Assembly (NCBI RefSeq): GCF_028561755.1
Contig: NZ_JAQQTD010000004.1
Span: forward strand, 1-64,000
DNA: 64,000 nucleotides
Source of the DNA: Altibacter sp. HG106
Lineage (GTDB): Bacteria; Bacteroidota; Bacteroidia; Flavobacteriales; Flavobacteriaceae
Reading direction: 5' to 3'
In this document: piece after piece, positions 7,658 to 16,532 of the stretch
Layout: the number at the start of each line of letters is the position of its first letter
Numbering within the stretch: the stretch's first letter is position 1
Translations under genes and position numbers: made by a program
The notes under the pieces: generated by a model
What the model was told of the DNA's origin: nothing
What the model saw: the letters and a program-made list of their open reading frames with translations, nothing else
The model's database searches: none

Positions 7658-10381
7658 ATGCAATCATTTTTAGAAGAAACGCTACTCGATCTTACTTCCA
7701 AATACGAGGACCTTTCTAAGCTTACCCTAGTGTTCCCCAGTAAAAGGGCGGGCGCCTTCTTTCAGCGTTACCTGCTAAAACACACAACAAAAACCCAATT
7801 TTCGCCCGCTATCGTTAGCATCGAACAGTTTATTGAGGAAATAGCTCAGCTAAAGATTATTGACCCCACCGAACTGCTCTTTAAAGGCTATGCCGTATAT
7901 AAAGGTCTTCCTGAAGTTTCAGAACCAGAATCGTTTGAAAACTACCTCAACTGGGCCCAAACCATTCTCAACGACTTTAATGAAATGGATCGCTATCTTG
8001 TACCACAAGAGGCTTTCTTTAATTATCTCAGCGCCATTCAGGATATGGAACATTGGTACGTTCAAGAGGAACGAACCGAAATGATAGAGAACTATTTGGC
8101 CTTTTGGAAGCTGCTTCCTTCATTTTACGAGCTCTTAAATGATACCTTAAGCCAAGAATCTATAGGCTATCAGGGCATGGTGTATCGAAAGGCGGTAGAA
8201 GATGTTGAACATTATTTGACGGCTCGTACAAACCCGGTGGTGTTTATTGGCTTCAACGCTTTAAATACAGCAGAGCAACGATTAATTCAATCCTTTTTGA
8301 CGAAGCCGGAAAATACAGTCTATTGGGACATAGATCCTTATTTCTTTGAGGACACCCATCATAGTGCTTCTCACTTTATACGTTCGTATGTAACAACTTG
8401 GCATTATTTTGAAACCAACTCGATTTCCCTTCCGAAGCCCTCCTACGCAAAGCCTAAGCGCATACAAGCTATCGCGGCGCAAAAGAATATGAGTCAGGTA
8501 CAAACGGTGGGAGCGCTGCTCGCCGAGATGACCGCGCAACAATCGGAAAACACGGCGGTAGTGCTCGCCGATGAAAGCTTACTCGTTCCCTTATTGTACG
8601 CCTTACCTGAAAGTATTGGAAGCGTCAACGTGACCATGGGAGTTTCCTTACAACAATTTCCGCTCTATCGCTTTTTTGAAGTATTGATACACCTTCATGT
8701 GAGCCCGAAAACAACTTACTATTATAAGGAGGTTTTTCAAATCATCAACCATCCGGTGAGCCGTCTTTTTCTATCACACCCAGAAGACATCAAGAACTCG
8801 ATCAGCCTCAACAATCTGTCTTCGGTCTCGTTAGCGGACTTGGTAGAAATGGCCCATGCTCAGGATAAGGATTGGGTGCAGGTGTTGTTTCAGCCATGGG
8901 AATCATCGGCCACTGTAATGGTTGATACAATTATCCAACTGTTAGTAAGGCTAAAGGACGCCACTTCCTTAGCACGAATGGATCGTATTGTGCTCTATGA
9001 AATCTATCAATTGATGTTAAAAATCAAAGGGCTTTCCGAACATTTTAACCACATCACAAACCCAAAAACACTTTTGCAACTGTTTCAAGAACTGGCCGCC
9101 AACCAGCGGTTAGATTTTGAGGGAGATGCGTATCAGGGACTTCAAATTATGGGGCTTCTTGAAACGCGCTGTTTGGATTTTGAGAATATCATTATGCTTT
9201 CCGTCAATGAGGGCATCTTGCCTGCCGGAAAATCGAATGCTTCCTTTATCACCTACGACATGAAGAAGACCTTCGAACTTCCCCTCTACACGGAAAAGGA
9301 CGCCATCTATACCTATCATTTCTATCGATTGTTACAACGTGCAGACAACATTTCGCTTCTCTACAATAGTTTTGCAGAAGGCTTAGGAAGCGGTGAAAAA
9401 AGTAGGTTTTTGCTGCAACTTGAAATTGATGGCCATCCCAACCATAAATTCACCCAGAAAATCGCTGACCCAGAGGTGGGGGTACATGAAATATCGCTCA
9501 AGCAAATCGATAAGACCCCAAAAATGATGGAACGCATTGCGGCGATCGCAACCAAAGGCTTTTCCCCTTCAGCCTTGACTAGCTATATTCGCAACCCGTT
9601 AGAGTTCTACTATCAGAAAATTCTGCAAATACAAGAATTAGAAGAGGTGGAAGAAACCGTCGCCTACAACACCCTTGGAACCATTGTTCACAATGCGCTA
9701 GAAACCCTGTATTCGCCTTTAGTAGGTAGCCGGCTTTCTGTTACTGCGTTGAAGAGCGCCCTACATGAAACTCCTAATATTATTCAGCAGCAGTTTGAAG
9801 CAAGCTTTCAGCAAGAGCATTTTCAACGTGGAAAGAACCTGATTATTTATCAGGTCGCTCAACGCTATGTCGAAAATTTAATTCGAATGGATATTACTTC
9901 TGTGCAATCTGGAAGCGAACTCGTTTTGTTGGGCGTAGAGGAGTCACTCGCTATGGATTGGCCCCTGCCAGGCGTGTCGCATAAAGTTTCTTTAAGAGGG
10001 ATTGTAGATCGCATCGATCGACTAGATGGCACCCTTCGAATTATTGACTATAAAACCGGGCGCGTAACACCCACCGATTTGCATATTACCCATTGGGAAG
10101 ATGTAAAAGAAGACTATAAATACAGCAAGGCCTTCCAAGTGCTTGCCTATGCCACCTTACTTCAAAACAAATATTCAGAAGAAACAGTGTCCGCCGGTAT
10201 CATTTCCTTTAAAAACCTACAGGAAGGGTATATGCCCTTTGCTAAAAAAGAACCAGGCAGCAGAGCAAAAGACACCGCCGTCACTCCATCGGTTTTAGCT
10301 TCCTTCGGAAGTATTCTTTCCGAAGTCATTCAAGAAATTTGCGAGGTGTCGCAACCTATCATTGAAAAAGAACTCGCATAA
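7658..10381 (+). CDS. AddB-like PD-(D/E)XK nuclease subunit
   Basis: A 907-residue protein matching the AddB side of AddAB helicase-nucleases. The N-terminus reads TLVFPSKRAGAFFQRYL, the degenerate counterpart of a helicase motif I that lacks the GxGKT lysine and so should not hydrolyse ATP. The C-terminal nuclease shows HNALETLY near 677, GIVDRID near 780 and DYKTG at 797-801. I see only two cysteines in the whole protein, so the four-cysteine iron-sulfur staple of classical AddB is absent. It is shorter than Firmicutes AddB (about 1150 residues). Partner: the AddA-like protein at 1712-4858. It ends at a terminator shared with tRNA-Ala. Confidence 0.85.
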   Translation: MQSFLEETLLDLTSKYEDLSKLTLVFPSKRAGAFFQRYLLKHTTKTQFSPAIVSIEQFIEEIAQLKIIDPTELLFKGYAVYKGLPEVSEPESFENYLNWAQTILNDFNEMDRYLVPQEAFFNYLSAIQDMEHWYVQEERTEMIENYLAFWKLLPSFYELLNDTLSQESIGYQGMVYRKAVEDVEHYLTARTNPVVFIGFNALNTAEQRLIQSFLTKPENTVYWDIDPYFFEDTHHSASHFIRSYVTTWHYFETNSISLPKPSYAKPKRIQAIAAQKNMSQVQTVGALLAEMTAQQSENTAVVLADESLLVPLLYALPESIGSVNVTMGVSLQQFPLYRFFEVLIHLHVSPKTTYYYKEVFQIINHPVSRLFLSHPEDIKNSISLNNLSSVSLADLVEMAHAQDKDWVQVLFQPWESSATVMVDTIIQLLVRLKDATSLARMDRIVLYEIYQLMLKIKGLSEHFNHITNPKTLLQLFQELAANQRLDFEGDAYQGLQIMGLLETRCLDFENIIMLSVNEGILPAGKSNASFITYDMKKTFELPLYTEKDAIYTYHFYRLLQRADNISLLYNSFAEGLGSGEKSRFLLQLEIDGHPNHKFTQKIADPEVGVHEISLKQIDKTPKMMERIAAIATKGFSPSALTSYIRNPLEFYYQKILQIQELEEVEETVAYNTLGTIVHNALETLYSPLVGSRLSVTALKSALHETPNIIQQQFEASFQQEHFQRGKNLIIYQVAQRYVENLIRMDITSVQSGSELVLLGVEESLAMDWPLPGVSHKVSLRGIVDRIDRLDGTLRIIDYKTGRVTPTDLHITHWEDVKEDYKYSKAFQVLAYATLLQNKYSEETVSAGIISFKNLQEGYMPFAKKEPGSRAKDTAVTPSVLASFGSILSEVIQEICEVSQPIIEKELA

Positions 10382-10382
10382 A

Positions 10383-10407
10383 AAAATCCGTACTGGGTAC
10401 GGATTTT
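10383..10407. terminator. Bidirectional terminator between addB and tRNA-Ala
   Basis: A perfect 11-bp stem (10383-10393 and 10397-10407, 3-base loop) begins two bases after the addB stop. Its AAAA and TTTT flanks let it act for addB on the plus strand and for tRNA-Ala on the minus strand. Confidence 0.85.
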
Positions 10408-10416
10408 CTATTGTCG

Positions 10417-10490
10417 TGGAGCATATCGGAGTCGAACCGATGACCTTTTGGCTGCCAGCCAAACGCTCTAGCCAGCTGAGCTAATGCCCC
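10417..10490 (-). tRNA. tRNA-Ala(GGC)
   Basis: A full 74-nt cloverleaf: 7-bp acceptor stem (one G-U pair), D arm GCTC/GAGC, anticodon stem TTTGG/CCAAA with loop CTGGCAG giving anticodon GGC, T arm ATCGG/CCGAT with TTCGACT loop, and discriminator A. The 3' CCA is not encoded and must be added by CCA transferase. A box close to TAnnTTTG (TATTTTCG on the minus strand, about 10501-10508) lies just upstream. Confidence 0.96.
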
Positions 10491-10519
10491 AGAGTGGGTG
10501 CGAAAATAATAAATTTCTT

Positions 10520-11314
10520 TTAATCTTGACCTCTTAAAATTAACAAAGGTTTACTGGTATGAAACTCTTTTTTGAGCACGGCATTTTTTTCCCATAGCTT
10601 TTCAAAGAATCCGCGTTTGCGTCGTAACACACAGAGCATATCTGGACTATTGGACTGAAAATGTTCCAGCACACCTTGAAAAATGGTCGCATTCTCGGTT
10701 TCTGTGTACTGATCTTTGAGCGCGTCAATCTCTGGATCGATGGGCTCCTCAGCCTCCTGCATTCCAGGAGTTCGAACGTGCAATACATTGACCTTTGAAC
10801 TAAAGAGAGAGGCTATTTCTTTCAGTGGGGTTAATACCTTTGGATTATCAAAAGTTCCATTTTTAAAGGCCAATAAAATGGTGTTTGCTTTTCTGAAAAT
10901 GTATTCTTTGGGAACGATCAATACCGGAACTTCTGTTTGTTTCACTAATTTTCCAGTGATCGGGCCCAGATATACTTCATCTTTAATCTCAATGCTTTGT
11001 GGCGACAAAATCATCAGATCAATCTTCATAGCGTTGTTGATACGCTTTACGCCCTCATAGACATCTCCTTTAATAGGCCGTGTAATCACTTTAACCCCCT
11101 TAGTATCCACACCATCCAATACTTCCTGTAATTGCGCTTCGGTGTCTTCCACAATCAATTGATTCACCTTCGTTAGGGTACCTACTTTAGAAAACTCCTT
11201 ATACATGCTCACAAGATACACCGTTGCACCACTCATGGCAGCCAGGTTAACCGCATATTGTAAATTCGTAATTCCCTTATCGACAGTACCTACAGGCACT
11301 AAAATATTTTTCAT
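10520..11314 (-). CDS. Universal stress protein (tandem UspA domains)
   Basis: A 264-residue cytoplasmic protein with two UspA-like domains: residues 1 to about 145 (MKNILVPVG start, ending GKLVKQTEVPVLIVP) and about 150-264 (ILLAFKNG start, ending PLLILRG). Such tandem proteins are common in Flavobacteria and are linked to stress survival; no enzymatic role can be read here. The nucleotide-binding GxxG region in domain 1 is only partly conserved. It is divergent from the GNAT gene at 11365, sharing a 50-bp intergenic region. A TAATTTTG box on the minus strand (11347-11354) could be its -7 element. Confidence 0.88.
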   Translation of the reverse strand: MKNILVPVGTVDKGITNLQYAVNLAAMSGATVYLVSMYKEFSKVGTLTKVNQLIVEDTEAQLQEVLDGVDTKGVKVITRPIKGDVYEGVKRINNAMKIDLMILSPQSIEIKDEVYLGPITGKLVKQTEVPVLIVPKEYIFRKANTILLAFKNGTFDNPKVLTPLKEIASLFSSKVNVLHVRTPGMQEAEEPIDPEIDALKDQYTETENATIFQGVLEHFQSNSPDMLCVLRRKRGFFEKLWEKNAVLKKEFHTSKPLLILRGQD

Positions 11315-11364
11315 ATTGAAATCCTTCTGATATATTTACCTTGCTGCAAAATTAAGGCTTTATA

Positions 11365-11871
11365 ATGATACGCTTGGCGAAAGCTTCCGAAATTCAGAAA
11401 ATTATAACAATCACCAGAGCTTGCGCGGAACACATGCAAGCTCAAGGAATTTATCAATGGAACGAACAGTATCCCTCCGAAAGTGCTTTTGAAACGGACC
11501 AAGAACGTGGTGAGCTGTATGTATTGATCCAAACTGAAAGTGTAGTGGGCTGTATCACCATCTCTTCTTTTATGGATGCTGAATACGAACCGATTACGTG
11601 GTTGACACCCACAGATAACCAACGATACATACATCGCCTCGCAGTGCACCCAATGGCGCAACACCAAGGCAACGCCCGAAGATTGATGGATTTCGCCGAA
11701 GCCAAAGCGAAAGAGGCAGACGCGACTTCGGTACGGCTCGACACCTTCAGTAAAAACCTCCGAAACCAGCGATTCTACGAATCTCGAGGATACCATCGAT
11801 TAGGTGAAATTTATTTTCCGAAGCAAAGTGAGCAACCCTTTTATTGCTATGAATTGCCACTGAATTCCTAA
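11365..11871 (+). CDS. GNAT family N-acetyltransferase
   Basis: A 168-residue acetyltransferase that transfers acetyl from acetyl-CoA to an unknown amine. Residues IHRLAVHP followed by HQGNARRLM (about 88-108) form strand beta4 and the acetyl-CoA pyrophosphate loop (Q/R-x-x-G-x-A). FYESRGYHRLG near 133 is the typical end of the fold. Substrate cannot be predicted. The MATE exporter starts 9 bp downstream on the same strand, so the two are likely co-transcribed. Confidence 0.88.
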   Translation: MIRLAKASEIQKIITITRACAEHMQAQGIYQWNEQYPSESAFETDQERGELYVLIQTESVVGCITISSFMDAEYEPITWLTPTDNQRYIHRLAVHPMAQHQGNARRLMDFAEAKAKEADATSVRLDTFSKNLRNQRFYESRGYHRLGEIYFPKQSEQPFYCYELPLNS

Positions 11872-11880
11872 TTTTACAGC

Positions 11881-13215
11881 TTGACGAACGCACCCACTTC
11901 CATTTCCTTCAAGCGTATTCAGCAATTAGCGCTTCCGGCTATCATTGCGGGCATTGCAGAACCTGTACTCTCAAGCACCGATGCGGCCGTCGTTGGAAAC
12001 ATTCCTGAGCTAGGGACAGAATCGCTGGCTGCCGTGGGAGTAGTAGGAGCGTTTTTATCGATGTTAATCTGGATATTGGCTCAAACACGCAGCGCCATCT
12101 CTGCCATTGTTTCTCAGAATCTGGGTGCAGGAAAACTGAAAGATCTAAAAAGTTTTCCCGCGCAGGCGATTTATTTCAATATCGGGCTCAGTATTATAGT
12201 ATTGGCGAGCACCTACTTTTTTGTGGAAGCCATTTTTCGATTTCTGAATGCCGAAGGAATTATTCTTCAACTTAGCATTGACTACTACAATATTCGGGTT
12301 TGGGGGTTTCCCTTAACCCTCTTCACCTTTGCGGTATTCGGACTTTTTCGCGGACTCCAAAACACCTTTTGGCCCATGATCATTGCGATAGTTGGGGCCA
12401 GTATTAATATCGGACTAGACTTTGCTTTAGTATACGGAATAGACGGCTGGATCCCTCCCCTCAACATCAAAGGGGCTGCCTGGGCCAGCTTGATCTCGCA
12501 AGCAATTATGGCGCTGTTGTCGCTCTTGCTATTGCTTCGGAAGACGGAAATCACCCTTGGACTCACCTTCCCGATTCATCCTGAGATCAATAGACTTGTA
12601 AGCATGAGTTTTAATCTCTTCTTACGTTCTGTGGCGCTTAATGCTGCTTTATTACTGGCGGTCCGTGAAGCCACTTCCTTAGGGAAAGAATACATTGCAG
12701 CGCATGCCATTGCCATCAATATCTGGTTATTTTCTGCCTTCTTTATAGATGGGTATGGTGCCGCTGGGAATATTTTGGGCGGAAAACTGTTAGGGGCTAA
12801 AGATTACAAGAAATTATGGGTGTTGACTAAACGAGTAAACAGCTATAATCTTATTGTCTCTATCCTTCTAATGGGGCTGGGTGCATTAGGCTATGAAGCG
12901 CTTGGGCGCCTCTTTAATAAGGATCCTGAGGTACTTACCGTGTTTAGTTCTATCTTTTATCTGGTGCTATTGAGTCAGCCACTAAACGCCATCGCTTTTA
13001 CCTTAGATGCCATTTTCAAAGGTCTGGGAGAAATGCGGTATCTAAGAAACGTCCTGCTGGGTGCTACCTTCTTAGGGTTTGTTCCGGTGTTGTACTTCAG
13101 CAAATATATCGGGTGGGGACTCACCGGCATTTGGATTGCCCTACTGGTGTGGATTGCCTATCGCGGAGGGGCACTAGTACTTAAGTACGCACGCGCCTAT
13201 TATCCACTGCGATAG
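11881..13215 (+). CDS. MATE family efflux transporter
   Basis: A 444-residue integral membrane protein with about 12 hydrophobic segments, of the DinF-like branch of MATE exporters (LALPAIIAGIAEPVLSSTDAAVVG start; two repeated halves). It likely exports drugs or metabolites with Na+ or H+. The start codon is TTG: no ATG or GTG lies nearby in frame and the N-terminal LALPAI segment is needed for the first helix. It follows the GNAT gene by 9 bp. Confidence 0.9.
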   Translation: MTNAPTSISFKRIQQLALPAIIAGIAEPVLSSTDAAVVGNIPELGTESLAAVGVVGAFLSMLIWILAQTRSAISAIVSQNLGAGKLKDLKSFPAQAIYFNIGLSIIVLASTYFFVEAIFRFLNAEGIILQLSIDYYNIRVWGFPLTLFTFAVFGLFRGLQNTFWPMIIAIVGASINIGLDFALVYGIDGWIPPLNIKGAAWASLISQAIMALLSLLLLLRKTEITLGLTFPIHPEINRLVSMSFNLFLRSVALNAALLLAVREATSLGKEYIAAHAIAINIWLFSAFFIDGYGAAGNILGGKLLGAKDYKKLWVLTKRVNSYNLIVSILLMGLGALGYEALGRLFNKDPEVLTVFSSIFYLVLLSQPLNAIAFTLDAIFKGLGEMRYLRNVLLGATFLGFVPVLYFSKYIGWGLTGIWIALLVWIAYRGGALVLKYARAYYPLR

Positions 13216-13304
13216 CCGCAGCATGCGCATACGGTAATTTGATGTTTTTAAAGGTATCGAAAGCATCATTGCTCAAAATTCGATACTTTTACAGAAAGAA
13301 ACGC

Positions 13305-13406
13305 ATGGAAATTATTGAGTTTATCGGCGGCCCCGGATTGTTCTTACTATTGGCCATACTCGTAATCGTAGTGGTGATTATCAGTAAAATCAGAAACCGA
13401 AAATGA
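13305..13406 (+). CDS. 33-residue single-pass membrane microprotein
   Basis: A short open frame with ATG start and TGA stop, encoding 33 residues: an N-terminal MEIIEFIGGPG segment, one hydrophobic helix (about residues 11-27) and a basic tail SKIRNRK, predicted inside-positive. Its stop overlaps the queD start in an ATGA arrangement (13403-13406), which indicates translational coupling and supports it being translated. Such small membrane proteins are common in Bacteroidetes but rarely annotated. The function is unknown. Confidence 0.65.
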   Translation: MEIIEFIGGPGLFLLLAILVIVVVIISKIRNRK

Positions 13407-13858
13407 GTACTATCCAAATAACCAAAATGTTTTCGTTTGAAACCGGCCATGCGCTGTATGGATATGATGGGAAATGCCGAAATGTACACGGTCATAGCTA
13501 TAAATTATCGGTCACGGTTATTGGCACCCCTATTGACGACCCCAACCATGTGAAATACGGAATGGTCATCGATTTTGGAGATCTAAAGAAAATTGTGAAA
13601 GAAGAGATTGTTGATGTATTCGATCACGCCACAGTATTCAACAAGAATACGCCGCATGTGGAACTCGCGAAAGAATTGCAGCAACGCGGACACAATGTCC
13701 TCTTGGTAAACTACCAACCCACCAGCGAGATGATGGTAATTGATTTTGCGAAAAAGATAAAAGCGCGTTTGCCTGAACAAATCGCGTTACACTCTTTAAA
13801 GCTGCAAGAAACCGAATCCAGTTATGCCTCGTGGTTTGCAGCTGAAAACGATTCTTAG
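13403..13858 (+). CDS. queD: 6-pyruvoyl-tetrahydropterin synthase / QueD family protein
   Basis: A 151-residue T-fold enzyme. The zinc ligands are His16 (SFETGHAL) and His29 and His31 in the CRNVHGHSY motif; the preceding Cys24 matches the catalytic cysteine of 6-carboxy-tetrahydropterin synthase (QueD). PTSEMM near 108 supplies the pterin-anchoring Glu. The likely reaction is dihydroneopterin triphosphate to 6-carboxytetrahydropterin, the first committed step to queuosine; a PTPS role is a less likely alternative. The start overlaps the microprotein stop by 4 bp and the stop overlaps the lpxH start by 1 bp, giving a tight operon. Confidence 0.88.
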   Translation: MSTIQITKMFSFETGHALYGYDGKCRNVHGHSYKLSVTVIGTPIDDPNHVKYGMVIDFGDLKKIVKEEIVDVFDHATVFNKNTPHVELAKELQQRGHNVLLVNYQPTSEMMVIDFAKKIKARLPEQIALHSLKLQETESSYASWFAAENDS

Positions 13859-14634
13859 TGAAAGACACTTCATCAATGATACTTCCACCCGGTAAAAAAA
13901 TATACTTCTCTAGCGACAACCATCTGGGAGCCCCTACTCGGGAAGCTAGTTTGCCACGAGAGAAACGCTTCGTTCAGTGGTTAGATATCGCACAAAAAGA
14001 CGCCGCGGCTATTTTTTTATTAGGTGATCTGTTCGATTTTTGGTTTGAATATAAAACCGTTGTGCCCAAAGGCTTTGTACGAGTTTTAGGAAAGCTTGCT
14101 GAAATAACCGACCAAGGGATTCCCGTGTATTTTTTTGTAGGAAATCACGATCTCTGGATGCGCGACTATTTTGAAACCGAATTAAACATTCCTATCTATC
14201 GAGAACCTGAAGCGTTTACCTTCAATAACAAGAAGTTTTTGATTGGGCACGGCGACGGTAAAGGCCCCGGAGACAAGGGCTACAAGCGAATGAAAAAAGT
14301 ATTTGTGCATCCGCTCTCAAAATGGTTGTATCGATGGGTACACCCCGATTGGGGCGTTCGCTTAGCGCAGCATCTTTCGGTAAAAAACAAATTGATCTCG
14401 GGTGAGGAGGATCAGCAGTTTCTAGGGGAAGAAAAAGAATGGCTCGCGCAGTATGCCAAACGAAAGCTTGAAACACAACATTATGACTATTTCGTGTTTG
14501 GACACCGGCACCTGCCGTTAGAAATTAAACTTACCGAAGGTTCCATGTACTATAATTTGGGCGATTGGATCACCCATTTTACCTATGGCGTTTTTGACGG
14601 CACTAATTTTCAGCTTAAAACCTTCACGCTTTAA
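13858..14634 (+). CDS. lpxH: UDP-2,3-diacylglucosamine diphosphatase (LpxH-type)
   Basis: A 258-residue calcineurin-like phosphoesterase that hydrolyses UDP-2,3-diacylglucosamine to lipid X in lipid A synthesis. All metal-site motifs are present: SSDNHLG (D-x-H) near 20, GDLFDFW (GD) near 51, GNHD near 94, HGDGKGPGD near 130 and GHRHLP near 217. The GTG start at 13858 shares its G with the queD stop; an in-frame ATG at 13876 is an alternative. It converges on recJ and overlaps its 3' end by 11 bp. Confidence 0.92.
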   Translation: MKDTSSMILPPGKKIYFSSDNHLGAPTREASLPREKRFVQWLDIAQKDAAAIFLLGDLFDFWFEYKTVVPKGFVRVLGKLAEITDQGIPVYFFVGNHDLWMRDYFETELNIPIYREPEAFTFNNKKFLIGHGDGKGPGDKGYKRMKKVFVHPLSKWLYRWVHPDWGVRLAQHLSVKNKLISGEEDQQFLGEEKEWLAQYAKRKLETQHYDYFVFGHRHLPLEIKLTEGSMYYNLGDWITHFTYGVFDGTNFQLKTFTL

Positions 14635-16315
14635 TATCTTTTAATCGCAACTGAAGCTGTGTAGTGCCTTGCCAATGGTTCTCATCGATCACATAAGCAG
14701 CCTGAAACAGAGTCCCGGCACAGGCGATCGGTTCCTTTTCGGCCATACCAAAGCCTATTCCCACAAATGTTGGGCTCCCGTCTTGCTGCAGTACTAATCG
14801 CAAATGACTTTTATCTTCTCCTACACAACGACCCGAGCCCGTATCACGGACCTCAGAACTCATAAAAACTGGAGTCCGATTTCCTGGGCCAAAGGGTGCA
14901 AACTGTTTCAAGATCCGGTAAAATTTAGGGGTAATCTCTGAAAGCGCTATCTCGGCATCGATTGACAATTCTGGAGTGCGATATTTAGGATCCATTGTGT
15001 CTGCCACAACGGCTTCAAAGGCGTTTTTGAACTCCTCATAATTGGCCGGATCTAGGGTTAATCCGGCGGCATAGGTATGGCCCCCAAACTGTTCGATATG
15101 CGCTTCGCATTGGGTTAAGGCTTCATACACGTCGAAGCCTCGTACAGAGCGTGCCGAAGCCGCGAGCTTGTCGCCACTTTGGGTAAATACCAAAGTAGGG
15201 CGATAGTAGGTTTCTATGAGTCGAGAGGCCACAATCCCAATGACGCCCTTATGCCAGGACGGATCGAATACCACGGTGGCATGCTTGTCGGATTCTTGAT
15301 TCTGAAGGATTTGCTCGAGGGCTTCTTCCGTCATAGTTCGATCGGTATCTTTTCTGCTGGCATTGTAGGCTTCCACTTCCGAAGCAATTATTTCCGCTTG
15401 CTCAGCATCTTCTTCCGTCAACAAGGCTACGGCTCGATTTCCATGCTCCATACGTCCGGCCGCATTAATCCGGGGGGCGATAATAAAGACAACATCGCTT
15501 ATGGTAAGTGTCGTTTTTTTTACTTGTTGCAGTAGCGCCTTGATTCCGGTACGTGGTTGGGTGTTCATTACTTGAAGTCCGTGATACGCCAGCACTCGAT
15601 TCTCACCGGTGATGGGCACAATATCTGCCGCGATCGCTGTGGCTACCAAATCTAAATACGGAATCAACGCTTCCATAGGTTGATCACGCCGACGCCCCAA
15701 CGCCTGGATCAATTTAAACCCAACGCCGCAACCGCAAAGCTCTTTATAGGGGTAGTCACAGTCTTCTCGCTTGGGATCTAAGACTGCGACCGCCCTGGGA
15801 AGCTGGTCGCCTGGTCGGTGATGATCACAAATAATAAAATCGATGCCTTTCTCCGCCGCATAAGCTACTTTATCGATCGCTTTCACGCCACAATCTAGGG
15901 CAATAATGAGGGAAATGTCATTATCATCCGCATAATCAATGCCCTGGAACGATACTCCATATCCCTCTGCATAGCGATCTGGAATATAATTGCTCACTTT
16001 CGGATAAAGACTCCGCAAGTACGATGTTACTAAGGCTACGCTAGTGGTTCCGTCAACATCATAGTCGCCATAGATTAGGATGTGCTCTTCCTTTTCAATA
16101 GCCTTTTCGACGCGTTGTACGGCAGCCATCATATCCTTCATAAGGAAAGGATCGTGAAGGTCTTCTAGGGAAGGTCTGAAAAATTTCTTGGCATCTTCAA
16201 AAGTTTCAATTCCTCTATGGACTAACAATGAGGCAATCGTAGTATTTACTCCTAAGGCCTCAGCAAGGTGCTGCACCACCTCAGGATTAGGTTTCGGTTT
16301 TAGGGTCCAGCGCAT
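14624..16315 (-). CDS. recJ: Single-stranded-DNA-specific exonuclease RecJ
   Basis: A 563-residue DHH-family 5'-3' single-strand exonuclease for recombination and repair. Motifs: YGDYDVDGTTS (metal-binding DxD), ALDCG, CDHHRPGD (DHH), ATAADIVP and the DHHA1-type GRMEHGNRA segment, then a C-terminal OB-like region. The frame stays open 34 codons further upstream, but RecJ homologues start close to the MRWTLKPKP segment, so the Met at 16315 is preferred. It converges with lpxH, with an 11-bp overlap of the coding ends. Confidence 0.95.
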   Translation of the reverse strand: MRWTLKPKPNPEVVQHLAEALGVNTTIASLLVHRGIETFEDAKKFFRPSLEDLHDPFLMKDMMAAVQRVEKAIEKEEHILIYGDYDVDGTTSVALVTSYLRSLYPKVSNYIPDRYAEGYGVSFQGIDYADDNDISLIIALDCGVKAIDKVAYAAEKGIDFIICDHHRPGDQLPRAVAVLDPKREDCDYPYKELCGCGVGFKLIQALGRRRDQPMEALIPYLDLVATAIAADIVPITGENRVLAYHGLQVMNTQPRTGIKALLQQVKKTTLTISDVVFIIAPRINAAGRMEHGNRAVALLTEEDAEQAEIIASEVEAYNASRKDTDRTMTEEALEQILQNQESDKHATVVFDPSWHKGVIGIVASRLIETYYRPTLVFTQSGDKLAASARSVRGFDVYEALTQCEAHIEQFGGHTYAAGLTLDPANYEEFKNAFEAVVADTMDPKYRTPELSIDAEIALSEITPKFYRILKQFAPFGPGNRTPVFMSSEVRDTGSGRCVGEDKSHLRLVLQQDGSPTFVGIGFGMAEKEPIACAGTLFQAAYVIDENHWQGTTQLQLRLKDIKA

Positions 16316-16532
16316 AGAAAATGGATTGATTGGGGAGCAGACCTTAAAATTACAAAAATGTATGTCAATTTCTGAAAAAGGGTTTTTCCTATGATACATA
16401 GTATTTTCACCGTACAAGTATCATGTATTTAACGTGTTGATTATCAGTTGTTATCCTTTCCGAAGCTTCCTTTCATAAAATACCTTTACCCTCTCGAAAT
16501 TCAAGAAATGCATAACCTAAAACTCAATTATT

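Noticed and set aside
11311-11796. 161-residue frame antisense to the GNAT gene
   Set aside because: It covers a well-supported acetyltransferase on the other strand and shows no family features.
16316-16417. 34-residue N-terminal extension of RecJ
   Set aside because: RecJ homologues begin near the MRWTLKPKP segment and the extension has no conserved motif.
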